A stretch of 64,000 bases of DNA from Burkholderiales bacterium (GTDB lineage: Bacteria > Pseudomonadota > Gammaproteobacteria > Burkholderiales > Burkholderiaceae_F): positions 248,001 to 312,000 of the forward strand of contig JADJWR010000001.1 of assembly GCA_016716275.1 (NCBI GenBank). Reading direction: 5' to 3'. The first letter of the stretch is position 1, and each line of letters begins with the position of its first letter. A program made the position numbers and the translations under genes. The notes beneath the pieces are model-generated. The model was not told where the DNA came from and did not search any database. It worked only from the letters and a program-made list of their open reading frames with translations. Positions 27,637 to 35,864 of the stretch are shown here, one piece after another.

Positions 27637-28440
27637 CTAACCAGCCGTGCGCTTGTCGAACTCGACCATCGCGTAGGCCGAGTGGTTGTGAATGGCCTCG
27701 AAGTTCTCCGACTCGACGGTGTAGGCGAGCACGCGGTCGTCGGCATTCAGCGCCAGCGCCACGTCGCGCACCACGTCCTCGACGAACTTCGGGTTGTCGT
27801 AGGCGCGCTCCGTCACGTACTTCTCGTCGGGGCGCTTGAGCAGCGCCCACATCTCGCTGGAGGCGGCAGCTTCGGCGATCCGCACCTGCTCCTCGATCGT
27901 CATCGGTGCCGCCAGCTCGACGCCGATCACGATGTGCGCCCGCTGGTTGTGCGCGCCGTAGTCGGAGATCTTCTTGCTGCACGGGCAAAGGCTGGTCACC
28001 GGCACGGTGACCTTCTGCAGCACCCGCACGCCGCTCGCGCCGGCCTCGGCGCGCAGGGTCACCTGGTAGTCCATCAGGCTGCGCACGCCGGACACCGGCG
28101 CCGACTTCATGATGAAGTACGGCAGCCGCACTTCGATCTCGCCGCGGGTGGCCTCCAGCCGCGACAGCATCGACGCCATCAGCGTGCGCATCGAGGCGGC
28201 CGACAGCGGTTCGGCATGGCCGCTGAGCACCTCGATGAAGCGCGACATGTGCGTGCCCTTCATCTGCGCCGGCAGGCCGACGAACATGTCGACCGAGGCC
28301 ACCGACGGCTGGCTGCCGCCGGCGGTGGCCACCTGCACCGGGTGGGTCAGCGAGCGGACGCCGACGCGGGCGATCGCGACATTGCGCAGATCGTGGCTCG
28401 CTTGCACATCGGGAAGGAACATCGGGTCGGGCGCGTTCAT
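27637..28440 (-). CDS. folE2: GTP cyclohydrolase FolE2 (type IB)
   Basis: Metal-promiscuous GTP cyclohydrolase of 267 residues converting GTP to dihydroneopterin triphosphate for folate/pterin synthesis. Signature motifs are QPSVASVDMFVGLPAQMKGTHMSR, the active-site Cys in VTSLCPCSKKISDYGAHNQR, and the C-terminal VESENFEAIHNHSAYA. Its place next to a photolyase and B12 photoreceptor suggests it supplies a pterin or folate chromophore, an inference supported by similar LitR-linked neighbourhoods. Start at 28440 is the ATG giving MNAPDPMFLPDVQ. Confidence 0.93.
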   Translation of the reverse strand: MNAPDPMFLPDVQASHDLRNVAIARVGVRSLTHPVQVATAGGSQPSVASVDMFVGLPAQMKGTHMSRFIEVLSGHAEPLSAASMRTLMASMLSRLEATRGEIEVRLPYFIMKSAPVSGVRSLMDYQVTLRAEAGASGVRVLQKVTVPVTSLCPCSKKISDYGAHNQRAHIVIGVELAAPMTIEEQVRIAEAAASSEMWALLKRPDEKYVTERAYDNPKFVEDVVRDVALALNADDRVLAYTVESENFEAIHNHSAYAMVEFDKRTAG

Positions 28441-28473
28441 CGGCGAATCCTGAATTGTCCCCGATCTGGCCAC

Positions 28474-28496
28474 GCGGCGCGCCGACGGCGCGCCGC
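28474..28496 (-). other. GC hairpin upstream of folE2
   Basis: Perfect 10-bp inverted repeat (28474-28483 with 28487-28496) around a 3-base loop, between the peroxidase stop and the folE2 start on the same strand. There is no U-run, so it is not a canonical terminator; it may stabilise the transcript end or sit in the folE2 leader. Confidence 0.45.
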
Positions 28497-28554
28497 TTCG
28501 GGCACAAGGAAACTTCCACGTGACGCTGCCCGCTGCCCATATCAACCCCGCGGC

Positions 28555-29178
28555 TCACCGGGTTTCGAGCAACTGCTCGATGCGGCCGGTCAGACGGCGA
28601 TCGAGCGAATCGACCGCGCCGGGGAACGACGCCACCGCGCGCCCCTGCCGGTCAATCAGGTACTTGTGGAAGTTCCATTGCGGCACCTCGCCGGTTTCCC
28701 GGGCCAGCGCCGCGAAGAACGGATTGGCAGTCTGCCCGACCACCCCCGACTTCGCAAACATCGGGAAGCGCACGCCGTAGACGTCGAAGCACTGCTCGGC
28801 GATTGCCCGGTTGCCCTTCGGCTCCTGGCGGAAGTCGTCCGACGGGAAGCCGGTCACCACCAGCCCGCGCGCGGCATAGCGACGGTGGAGCTTCTGCAGC
28901 CCCTCGTACTGCGGCGTGTAACCGCAGGCGCTGGCGGTGTTGACCGCCAGCACCACCTTGCCGACGTACTGGCAGAGGCTTTGTGGCTGCTCGTCCTGCA
29001 GGCGCGGCAGGGTGTGATCGAGCATCGGCGGGCAGTTCGGACGGGGATCGGCCGACGCTTCGTTTGTCCAGCCCAGCGCCAGGACGGCGACCAGCGCCGA
29101 CATGGCGGCCAGGCGGAACCCCGACCTTGACGGGGTGGCCGCTGCGCCTGGGTTTCTGGTAAGTGTGCTAGTGCTCAC
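28555..29178 (-). CDS. Exported glutathione peroxidase-like protein
   Basis: A 207-residue thioredoxin-fold peroxidase. A signal-like hydrophobic segment (FRLAAMSALVAVLALGWTNEASA) precedes the catalytic NTASACGYTPQYEGL (Cys85), followed by GFPSDDFRQEPKGN and QWNFHKYLIDRQG. The usual FPCNQF motif is changed to FPSDDF, so the catalytic Gln is replaced. GTG at 29178 gives a charged n-region and has AGGAAAC upstream; ATG at 29103 is the alternative (182 residues). Likely removes lipid hydroperoxides in the periplasm under light stress. Confidence 0.82.
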   Translation of the reverse strand: MSTSTLTRNPGAAATPSRSGFRLAAMSALVAVLALGWTNEASADPRPNCPPMLDHTLPRLQDEQPQSLCQYVGKVVLAVNTASACGYTPQYEGLQKLHRRYAARGLVVTGFPSDDFRQEPKGNRAIAEQCFDVYGVRFPMFAKSGVVGQTANPFFAALARETGEVPQWNFHKYLIDRQGRAVASFPGAVDSLDRRLTGRIEQLLETR

Positions 29179-29398
29179 TGTCAAGCTGTTTCCTGATTGG
29201 CGATGTTCCGCTGCTTGTCTGGCGAGGTGCGTGGGCGACGTGTTGGGACAGATCACCCGAAAAATTGTCCTAGTCAAACTGTCGACGTAAGAGTTATCAT
29301 AGCGCCTTCAATTGGAAAGTCAAATGTTTGTCTATGACAAAAGTAATCGTGACAACCAGTCAGGGGAAGGGCTCCGAGTTGCCGGCGTTTGTCGACCA
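29179..29398. promoter_or_regulatory. Divergent intergenic region with repeated TTGTC sites
   Basis: Between the peroxidase and the LitR-type regulator. Two 13-base imperfect palindromes, TTGTCCTAGTCAA (29265-29277) and TTGTCTATGACAA (29328-29340), share TTGTCnnnGnCAA and start 63 bases apart, about six helical turns. Further TTGTC half-sites occur at 29215 and 29389. The second palindrome is extended to TTTGTC-TAT-GACAAA. I infer operators for the adjacent regulator. Confidence 0.45.
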
Positions 29399-30337
29399 AT
29401 GAGCGTCGAAACTGCGCGGGCGCTGGTCAGCCTGACGATCGCCTCGGTCGAGCGCGACACCGGGCTGTCGAAGGACACGCTGCGGGTCTGGGAGCGGCGC
29501 TATGGCTTCCCGGTGCCGGAGCGCGACGCAGCCGGCGAGCGCCTGTACCCGCCCGACCAGGTGGACAAGCTGCGGACGCTGAAGCGGCTGCTCGACCTCG
29601 GTCATCGGCCGGGCAGGATCGTCGGTCTGCCGATCGATGACCTGCAGCGGCTGGCGCAGGCCAGTGCTGCGCCGTCGCTTCGTGGCCTGCAGCCGGTGCA
29701 CGAGCAGGACGAACTCGACGGGCTGCTGGGTCTGCTCACCTCGCATCGGATCGACGATCTGCGCAACGACCTTGCGCAACTGCTGCTGCGCAAGGGGCTG
29801 GCACGCTTCATTGCCGAGGTGGTCGCGCCGATGAACGAGATGGTCGGCGACGCGTGGAGCCGCGGCACCGTGCAGATCTTCGAGGAGCACCTGTACAGCG
29901 AGGCGGTGCAGCGACTGCTGCGCAATGCGATCGCCTCGATGCAGCGCACCGACGAGCGGCCGCGCGTGCTGCTGACCACCTTCCCGCAGGAGCCGCACGG
30001 GCTCGGCATCCTGATGGCGGAGGCGACCTTCGCGCTGGAGGGCTGCCACTGCAGCTCGCTCGGCGTGCAGACGCCGCTGTGGGACATCGTGCTGGCGGCC
30101 AGCGCGCAGCGCGCCGACATCGTCGCCCTGTCGTTCTCCGCCGCGGTCAATCCCGGCCAGGCGCTCGACGGACTGACCGAGCTGCGCGACAAGCTGCCGT
30201 CGCCGGTCGAGATCTGGGCCGGCGGCAACTGTCCGACGCTGCACCGGCGCCCGCCGCAGGGTGTGCTGGCGCTGAAGTCGCTCGACGGCGTGGCGCCGGC
30301 GCTGCAGCGCTGGCGGCAGGCGCACAAATCGTCCTAG
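29399..30337 (+). CDS. litR: MerR-family regulator with B12-binding domain (LitR/CarH type)
   Basis: A 312-residue light-responsive repressor candidate. N-terminal MerR helix-turn-helix (LTIASVERDTGLSKDTLRVWERRYGFP), then a four-helix bundle and a cobalamin-binding Rossmann domain. The two CarH/LitR adenosylcobalamin signatures are intact: W-x9-EH (Trp153, Glu163-His164) and ExHxxG (Glu198, His200, Gly203). In CarH, cobalamin photolysis breaks the DNA-bound tetramer. ATG at 29399 fits family length; ATG at 29324 (GGAAAG box) is an alternative but would put the TTGTC palindrome inside the gene. Directly followed by the photolyase. Confidence 0.9.
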   Translation: MSVETARALVSLTIASVERDTGLSKDTLRVWERRYGFPVPERDAAGERLYPPDQVDKLRTLKRLLDLGHRPGRIVGLPIDDLQRLAQASAAPSLRGLQPVHEQDELDGLLGLLTSHRIDDLRNDLAQLLLRKGLARFIAEVVAPMNEMVGDAWSRGTVQIFEEHLYSEAVQRLLRNAIASMQRTDERPRVLLTTFPQEPHGLGILMAEATFALEGCHCSSLGVQTPLWDIVLAASAQRADIVALSFSAAVNPGQALDGLTELRDKLPSPVEIWAGGNCPTLHRRPPQGVLALKSLDGVAPALQRWRQAHKSS

Positions 30338-30353
30338 TTCTCTACGAGGCGTC

Positions 30354-31904
30354 ATGAGCAGCGCGCCGCGGCTGCGGCTGGTGCTCGGCGACCAGCTCGA
30401 TCCGGACAGCCCGTTGCTGGCGGACCTCGACGCCGGTCGCGACCGCATCGTGCTGATCGAGGCGCCGGGAGAGGCCGGCCACGTGCCCAGCCACCAGGCG
30501 CGCATTGCGCTGTTCCTGTCGGCCATGCGGCACTACGCGGCGCAGCTGCGCTCGCGAGGCCTGCCGGTGATCCACGTCGCGCTCGACGATCCGCGCTACG
30601 CCGACGTGCCAGGCCTGGTCGAGCGGCTCGCGCGGGTCGCCGCCGAGGTCGGCGCGCGCGAGCTGATGGTCGTCGAACCGGGCGAATGGCGGCTGGCACG
30701 CGCGATCGAGCAGTCGTGCGCCGAGGCCGGCATCGGCCTGACGGTGCTGCCCGACGGGCACTTCCTGTGCTCGCGCGCGCAGTTCGCCGGCTGGGCGGGC
30801 GAGCGGCGCGAACTGCGGATGGAGCACTTCTATCGCTGGATGCGCCGGCGTCACCGGGTGCTGCTCGACGACGGCCAGCCGGCCGGCGGCCGCTGGAACT
30901 TCGACGCCGACAACCGCCGCGCCTTTCCGAAGGCGGGTCCCGGCGACATCCCGCCGCCGGCGCGCTTCGCGCCCGACGAGATCACGCGCGAGGTGCTGGC
31001 CCTGGTGCGGCGCCGGTTCGCCGATCACCCCGGCTCGCTCGACGACTTCGGCTGGCCGGTGACGCGCGCGCAGGCGCTGGCGGCGCTCGACCGCTTCGTC
31101 GAGACGCGGCTCGCCGGCTTCGGCCGCACCCAGGACGCGATGTGGACCGGCACGCCGTTCGGCTGGCACGCGCTGCTGTCGAGCAGCCTGAACCTGAAGC
31201 TGCTGAACCCGCGCGAAGTGATCGCCGCGGCCGAGGGCGCGTGGCGGACGCGCGGGCTGCCGCTGGCGAGCGTCGAGGGGTTCATCCGCCAGGTGCTCGG
31301 CTGGCGCGAGTTCATCCGCGGCGTGTACTGGCAGTTCATGCCGCAGCTGGCAGAGGCCAACTTGTTCGGCCATCGCCGCGCGCTGCCGCGCTGGTACTGG
31401 AGCGGCGAGACGCGGATGAACTGCATGCGCCAGGTCATCGGCCAGACGATGGCGCACGGCTATGCGCACCACATCCAGCGGCTGATGGTCACCGGCCAGT
31501 TCGCGCTGCTCGCCGAGGTCGATCCCCGGCAGGTGGCCGAGTGGTACCTCGCTGTCTACGTCGACGCCGTCGAGTGGGTCGAACTGCCCAACGTCGCCGG
31601 CATGGCGCTATATGCCGACGGCGGCCGCTTCACCAGCAAGCCGTACGTCGCCAGCGGCGCCTACATCCGCCGGCAGAGCAACTACTGCGCCGGCTGCGCC
31701 TACCGGCCCGAGGTCCGCGTCGGCGAGCAGGCCTGCCCGGTCTCCACGCTGTACTGGAACTTCCTCGACCGGCACGAGCAGCGCCTCGCCGCCAGTCCGC
31801 GCACGCTGCTGATGGCCAGGAGCGTCGCGCGCCTCGGCGGCGCCGAGCGGGCGGCGATCCGTGCCCGAGCCGCCGAAATGCTCGACAATCCCGACCGCCT
31901 TTGA
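30354..31904 (+). CDS. phrB: Iron-sulfur cryptochrome/photolyase (PhrB/CryB, FeS-BCP type)
   Basis: A 516-residue deoxyribodipyrimidine photolyase-related protein. The [4Fe-4S] cysteines are Cys357 (RMNCMRQV), Cys445 and Cys448 (NYCAGCAY), and Cys461 (EQACPVSTLYWNF); these spacings (88, 3, 13) equal those of Agrobacterium PhrB. FAD-site motifs include GTPFGWHALLSSSLN, GWREFIRGVYW and MAHGYAHHIQRLM. Members repair (6-4) photoproducts using FAD and a ribolumazine antenna. 16 bases after litR, with GAGG before the ATG; presumably light-induced in an operon with it. Confidence 0.95.
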   Translation: MSSAPRLRLVLGDQLDPDSPLLADLDAGRDRIVLIEAPGEAGHVPSHQARIALFLSAMRHYAAQLRSRGLPVIHVALDDPRYADVPGLVERLARVAAEVGARELMVVEPGEWRLARAIEQSCAEAGIGLTVLPDGHFLCSRAQFAGWAGERRELRMEHFYRWMRRRHRVLLDDGQPAGGRWNFDADNRRAFPKAGPGDIPPPARFAPDEITREVLALVRRRFADHPGSLDDFGWPVTRAQALAALDRFVETRLAGFGRTQDAMWTGTPFGWHALLSSSLNLKLLNPREVIAAAEGAWRTRGLPLASVEGFIRQVLGWREFIRGVYWQFMPQLAEANLFGHRRALPRWYWSGETRMNCMRQVIGQTMAHGYAHHIQRLMVTGQFALLAEVDPRQVAEWYLAVYVDAVEWVELPNVAGMALYADGGRFTSKPYVASGAYIRRQSNYCAGCAYRPEVRVGEQACPVSTLYWNFLDRHEQRLAASPRTLLMARSVARLGGAERAAIRARAAEMLDNPDRL

Positions 31905-31927
31905 GCCAACCAGGCGGAGCGACGCAG

Positions 31928-32716
31928 ATGAGGCTGAACCAGCGGGTGGCGATCATCACCGGCGCGGCGCAGGGCATCGGCGCCGCCTGCGCGCAGGCCT
32001 TCGCCGCCGAGGGCGCGCGGGTGGTCGTTTCCGACGTCAACGAGGTGGGCGGCACGGCACTGGTGCGCGAGATCGCCGCTGCCGGCGGCACCGCCGTCTT
32101 CTGCCGCGCCGACGTCGGCGAGAGGCGCGACGCCGAGCGGCTGGTGGCGCACGCGGTCGAGCACTTCGGCCGCCTCGACGTGCTGGTCAACAACGCCGGC
32201 ATCGTGCACGCCGCCGAGTTCGTCGACCTGGCGGAAGAGGACTTCGACCGGGTGCTGCGCGTCAACCTGAAGGGCTCGTTCCTGTGCGCGCAGTCGGCGG
32301 TGCGGCAGATGCTGGCGCAACCGCCGCGCGCCGGCAGCGAAGGCAGCCGCGGCGTGGTGATCAACATGTCGAGCGTCAACGCCGTGCTGGCGATCGCCAA
32401 CCAGGTGCCGTACACGGTCAGCAAGGGCGCGCTGAACCAGCTCACCAAGGTGATGGCGATCGGCCTGGCCGACAAGGGCATCCGGGTGGTCGGCATCGGC
32501 CCCGGGTCGATCGCCACCGAGCTGCTGAAGACGGCGGTGCTGACCAGCGAGGCGGCCGCCAACCGCATCCTGTCGCGAACGCCGATGGGCCGGCTCGGTG
32601 AACCGGCGGAGATCGCCCGCGTCGCCGTCTTCCTCGCCAGCGACGATGCGTCCTACCTGACCGGCACCACGCTGTATCCCGACGGCGGCCGGCTGGCGCT
32701 GAACTACCTGATGTAG
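31928..32716 (+). CDS. Short-chain dehydrogenase/reductase (glucose/acyl type)
   Basis: A 262-residue classical SDR with TGAAQGIGAACAQAF, NNAGIVH, and catalytic NMSSVNAVLAIANQVPYTVSKGA. The C-terminal YLTGTTLYPDGGRLALNYLM is typical of NAD-dependent family members near FabG. Follows the photolyase by 23 bases on the same strand, so it probably belongs to the light-controlled unit. Substrate unknown. Confidence 0.88.
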   Translation: MRLNQRVAIITGAAQGIGAACAQAFAAEGARVVVSDVNEVGGTALVREIAAAGGTAVFCRADVGERRDAERLVAHAVEHFGRLDVLVNNAGIVHAAEFVDLAEEDFDRVLRVNLKGSFLCAQSAVRQMLAQPPRAGSEGSRGVVINMSSVNAVLAIANQVPYTVSKGALNQLTKVMAIGLADKGIRVVGIGPGSIATELLKTAVLTSEAAANRILSRTPMGRLGEPAEIARVAVFLASDDASYLTGTTLYPDGGRLALNYLM

Positions 32717-32740
32717 GCGGCGCGCCCGCTGCGGGCAGGG

Positions 32741-33964
32741 TCAGTAGAAGACCGTCAGCACGCCGGTGAAGGCGTACAGGCTGCAGCCGCTGATCTCGCC
32801 GTTGGCGTAGAAGCCGACCAGCGGCAGGTCGCCGAGCTGCTGCGCGATAACGCGCAGCTCGTCGTGCTGCTCACCGAACAGGTGCGTGCCGCGGCCGGTG
32901 CAGGAGACGTAGATCGCGCCCTTCGGCGCCACCGTCCGGCGCTGCCGTTCCGACTGCTCGTGCAGGTGATCGCGGATCTCGGCGCAGATGCGCGTCAGGT
33001 CCTTGCGCGCGGCGGACTCGTCGCGCACGCAGAACCGCACCGTCTGCCCAGGTTCGATCGGCGTGCCGACAGCCACTGCGCCGCGGGCCGGATCGATCGC
33101 CACCACCGGCCGCACCAGGTAGTCGTCGCGCCGGATGCGCTCGCGCAGCACCGCCGGCTCCGGCTCGATGCCGACGAACAGCAGGCCCCGCCGGCCGAGC
33201 ACCTTCAGCCGGGCCAGTGCCTCGCGCGTGCGCTCGGTCTGGCTCAGCGCAGCGACGTTCTCGACGATGCCCGCGTCCTGCAGCAGCGCATCGAAGGCGC
33301 GCTCGTCGTCGAGGGTGGCGATCAGATTGTCCTCGCCGGCGGTGATCTTGCGCCGCCGGCTGCCGGGCAGCGGATGGCAGCCCTGGGTGACCCGCGACAC
33401 CAGTGGCACGTCGGAGGCAAACACCACGCCGGACAGCCCGCCGCGAAGCACGCGGTCGGCGATCGTCACCGGCGCCTCGCGGCCGCTGGCCAGCCCGCCG
33501 AACAGGCCGCCGCTGTCGAGCTTGCCCGCCATGTCCTCGATCAGTCCGGGCAGGCCGGGTGCGCTCGGGTCGGCGTGCACCAGCGCGGTGTAGGCGGCGC
33601 TGCTGGCACGGTCGGTGCGCGTGCCGCGCGCCGGCGGGCGCTGCGTGCCGGAGAAGATGTTGAAGCTGCCCGGCTCGAAGCGGCCGAGCATGATCGCCAG
33701 CGCCGGCTCGTCGACGTACTCGACGCCCGTTGCGCAGATCGCCGAGGCACTGGCGCCGACCCAGTTCGGCACGCCGGTGCGCGACTTCAGCAGGGCGAGG
33801 ATCGTGCCGACCTGGGCCAGCAGGCCTTCGGTGAGGTAGACGAAGCCGAGGTTGGGTCCTCGTTGCGTCGCGTCGTCGGCCGCCTGCGCCGCCAGCTGGG
33901 CGAGGCACAGGTCGACCGCGGTGCCGCCGTCCGGATGCGCCGCGTGGGCGTAGCGGAAGCGCAT
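32741..33964 (-). CDS. FIST domain sensory protein
   Basis: A 407-residue protein with FIST N and FIST C domains, proposed small-ligand (amino acid) sensors in signal transduction. Landmarks: FVYLTEGLLAQVGTIL, VPNWVGASASAICATGVEY, GGLSGVVFASDVPLVSRVTQGC, GAIYVSCTGRGTHLFG and LVGFYANGEISG, a typical ending. No output domain is fused. Sits 6 bases after the phaM stop, same strand. Confidence 0.88.
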   Translation of the reverse strand: MRFRYAHAAHPDGGTAVDLCLAQLAAQAADDATQRGPNLGFVYLTEGLLAQVGTILALLKSRTGVPNWVGASASAICATGVEYVDEPALAIMLGRFEPGSFNIFSGTQRPPARGTRTDRASSAAYTALVHADPSAPGLPGLIEDMAGKLDSGGLFGGLASGREAPVTIADRVLRGGLSGVVFASDVPLVSRVTQGCHPLPGSRRRKITAGEDNLIATLDDERAFDALLQDAGIVENVAALSQTERTREALARLKVLGRRGLLFVGIEPEPAVLRERIRRDDYLVRPVVAIDPARGAVAVGTPIEPGQTVRFCVRDESAARKDLTRICAEIRDHLHEQSERQRRTVAPKGAIYVSCTGRGTHLFGEQHDELRVIAQQLGDLPLVGFYANGEISGCSLYAFTGVLTVFY

Positions 33965-33970
33965 CGGCGC

Positions 33971-34708
33971 TCAGTCGCGTGACGACGAACGCCGCTTGCG
34001 CTGGCGCGCAGCCTTCGGCGCCGGCGCTGCGGCCGGCGCCTGTTTCTCGCCCTGCTCGCCCCGGCGCGCGCTGGGCGACTTCGCGGCCGCCGGCTGGGCC
34101 GCCGCCCTGGCTGCCGCCTGCGCCTCGGCGGCGGCGGTGGCGGCGATCTTGGTGAACTGCTCCTGCAAGGTGTTCCACCAGGCGGTCGGGTTCAGCGGCA
34201 GGGCGGCCGCTGCAGCGGCCGCCGTGGCGCGCGGACTGCGCCGTCGCTTGTGCGCCGGCGGCGATGCTGCGGCGCCGGCCGCCGCGCCGCCGTGCATCGA
34301 CGGCATCGGCTGGCCGGCGGCGTAGGGCCAGGTGGCCGCCGCCGCGGGCTGCGGTGGCGGCTGCGCCGCGGCAGTCGACAGCATCGCCCCGCCAAAGGAC
34401 TTCAGCGTGGCGATCGTGTTGCGCTGGACCTCGAGGCTCTGCACAGTGGTCCGCAGCATGCTCAGGTTCAGGTTCAGCCACTGCTCGACCGCGCGCAGGT
34501 CGGCGATGCGCTTGTCCAGCTCCTCGACGTCGAGCGTCGGCGCGATCATCGACGGCAGCGTCTGCGGCAGGCGGGTGGCGAACTGCGCCATGCTCGACGG
34601 CGTCGGCAGCGTCGGCAGGCCGGTCACGCCCCACACCTTCCTGACCAGGTCGAAACCCTCGCTGACGCCCATGAAGGGCAGCGCTGCCGCCTTCGTCTTG
34701 CCGGCCAT
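33971..34708 (-). CDS. phaM: PhaM family polyhydroxyalkanoate granule regulator
   Basis: A 245-residue protein. The N-terminal ~100 residues (GVSEGFDLVRKVWGVTGLP, EELDKRIADLRAVEQWLNLNLSMLR) match PhaM of Ralstonia, which activates PHB synthase and tethers granules to the nucleoid. The C-terminal half is Ala/Pro-rich and ends in a basic tail (KAARQRKRRSSSRD) suited to DNA binding. A coiled-coil is likely around residues 65-100. Indicates that the organism stores polyhydroxyalkanoate. Confidence 0.9.
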   Translation of the reverse strand: MAGKTKAAALPFMGVSEGFDLVRKVWGVTGLPTLPTPSSMAQFATRLPQTLPSMIAPTLDVEELDKRIADLRAVEQWLNLNLSMLRTTVQSLEVQRNTIATLKSFGGAMLSTAAAQPPPQPAAAATWPYAAGQPMPSMHGGAAAGAAASPPAHKRRRSPRATAAAAAAALPLNPTAWWNTLQEQFTKIAATAAAEAQAAARAAAQPAAAKSPSARRGEQGEKQAPAAAPAPKAARQRKRRSSSRD

Positions 34709-34739
34709 CGTCTCCTCCGCGTTCGCTTGCAGGACCGCT

Positions 34740-35753
34740 TCAGTATCGCACCGGCGAGCGCTGCTGCGCCGCTTTGCCTACCACCACCTTCTGCTCGATC
34801 GCGCCGAAGATCGACGTGCCGTCGGCATCGAACATCTCGATGCGCACAGTGTCGCCGTGCTTCATGAACGGCGTCGCCGGCTTGCCGTCGGCGATCATCT
34901 CCAGGGCCCGCTTCTCGGCGATGCACGAGTAGCCCTTCGCCGGGTCCTTGTTGCTGACCGTGCCCGAGCCGACGATGCTGCCGGCGCGCGCATTGCGTGT
35001 CTTCGCCAGATGCGCGATGAGCTGCGGGAAGTCGAACACCATGTCGAGGCCGGCGTCGGCGGCGCCGACCTGCTCGCCGTTCCAGCGCACCAGCAGCGGG
35101 CGCTGCACGCGGCGGCCGTCCCACGCCGCGCCCAGTTCGTCCGGCGTCACCGCCACCGGCGAGAAGGCGGTGGCCGGCTTGCTCTGGAAGAAGCCGAAGC
35201 CCTTGGCGAGTTCCGCCGGGATCAGGTTGCGCAAGGAGACGTCGTTGGCCAGCATCAGCAGCCGGATGTGGCTGCCGGCCTGCTCGGCCGTGGTGCCCAT
35301 CGGCACGTCGTCGGTGATCACCGCCACCTCGGCCTCGAAGTCGATGCCGAATTCCTCCGCTGCGCAGACGATGTCGTCGCAGGCGCCGAGCAGGTCGTCC
35401 GAGCCGCCCTGGTACATCAGCGGGTCGGTCCAGAACGACGCCGGCATCTCGGCGCCGCGCGCCCGGCGCACCAGTTCGACGTGGTTGACATAGGCCGAGC
35501 CGTCGGCCCACTGGTAGGCGCGCGGCAGCGGCGCCATGCACTGGCGGGCATCGAAGGCGAACGCGTGGCGGGCGCGACCCTCGTTCAGTGTCTGGTACAG
35601 GTCGCTCAGCTGCGGCGCGATGAAGCGCCAGTCGTCCAGCGCGCTTTGCAGCCGGCCGGCGATGCCGCTGGCCAGGTGGGCGGTCGCCAGGTCGCGCGAG
35701 ACGACGATCAACTGGCCGTCGCGGGAACCGTCGCGCAGGGTCGCAAGCTTCAT
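34740..35753 (-). CDS. Fumarylacetoacetate hydrolase family protein
   Basis: A 337-residue FAH-superfamily enzyme starting MKLATLRDGSRDGQLIVVS. Metal ligands are in the EFGIDFEAEVAV segment (acidic ExE motif) and a downstream Asp; other motifs are ANDVSLRNLIP, SKPATAFSPVAVTPDEL, and GSGTVSNKD. This subgroup is annotated as fumarylacetoacetase-like C-C bond hydrolase, possibly in aromatic amino acid breakdown. 31 bases before the phaM start on the same strand. Confidence 0.9.
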   Translation of the reverse strand: MKLATLRDGSRDGQLIVVSRDLATAHLASGIAGRLQSALDDWRFIAPQLSDLYQTLNEGRARHAFAFDARQCMAPLPRAYQWADGSAYVNHVELVRRARGAEMPASFWTDPLMYQGGSDDLLGACDDIVCAAEEFGIDFEAEVAVITDDVPMGTTAEQAGSHIRLLMLANDVSLRNLIPAELAKGFGFFQSKPATAFSPVAVTPDELGAAWDGRRVQRPLLVRWNGEQVGAADAGLDMVFDFPQLIAHLAKTRNARAGSIVGSGTVSNKDPAKGYSCIAEKRALEMIADGKPATPFMKHGDTVRIEMFDADGTSIFGAIEQKVVVGKAAQQRSPVRY

Positions 35754-35864
35754 CGCTTCAAGGTCGACTCGGGGATCGCGGGTATCTTAGCGGCGAGCTG
35801 ACCGACGCAGGCGCCCGCCAGCGACGCGATCGCCGTACCGCGGCGCCGGCGCGCTCGGGCGATC

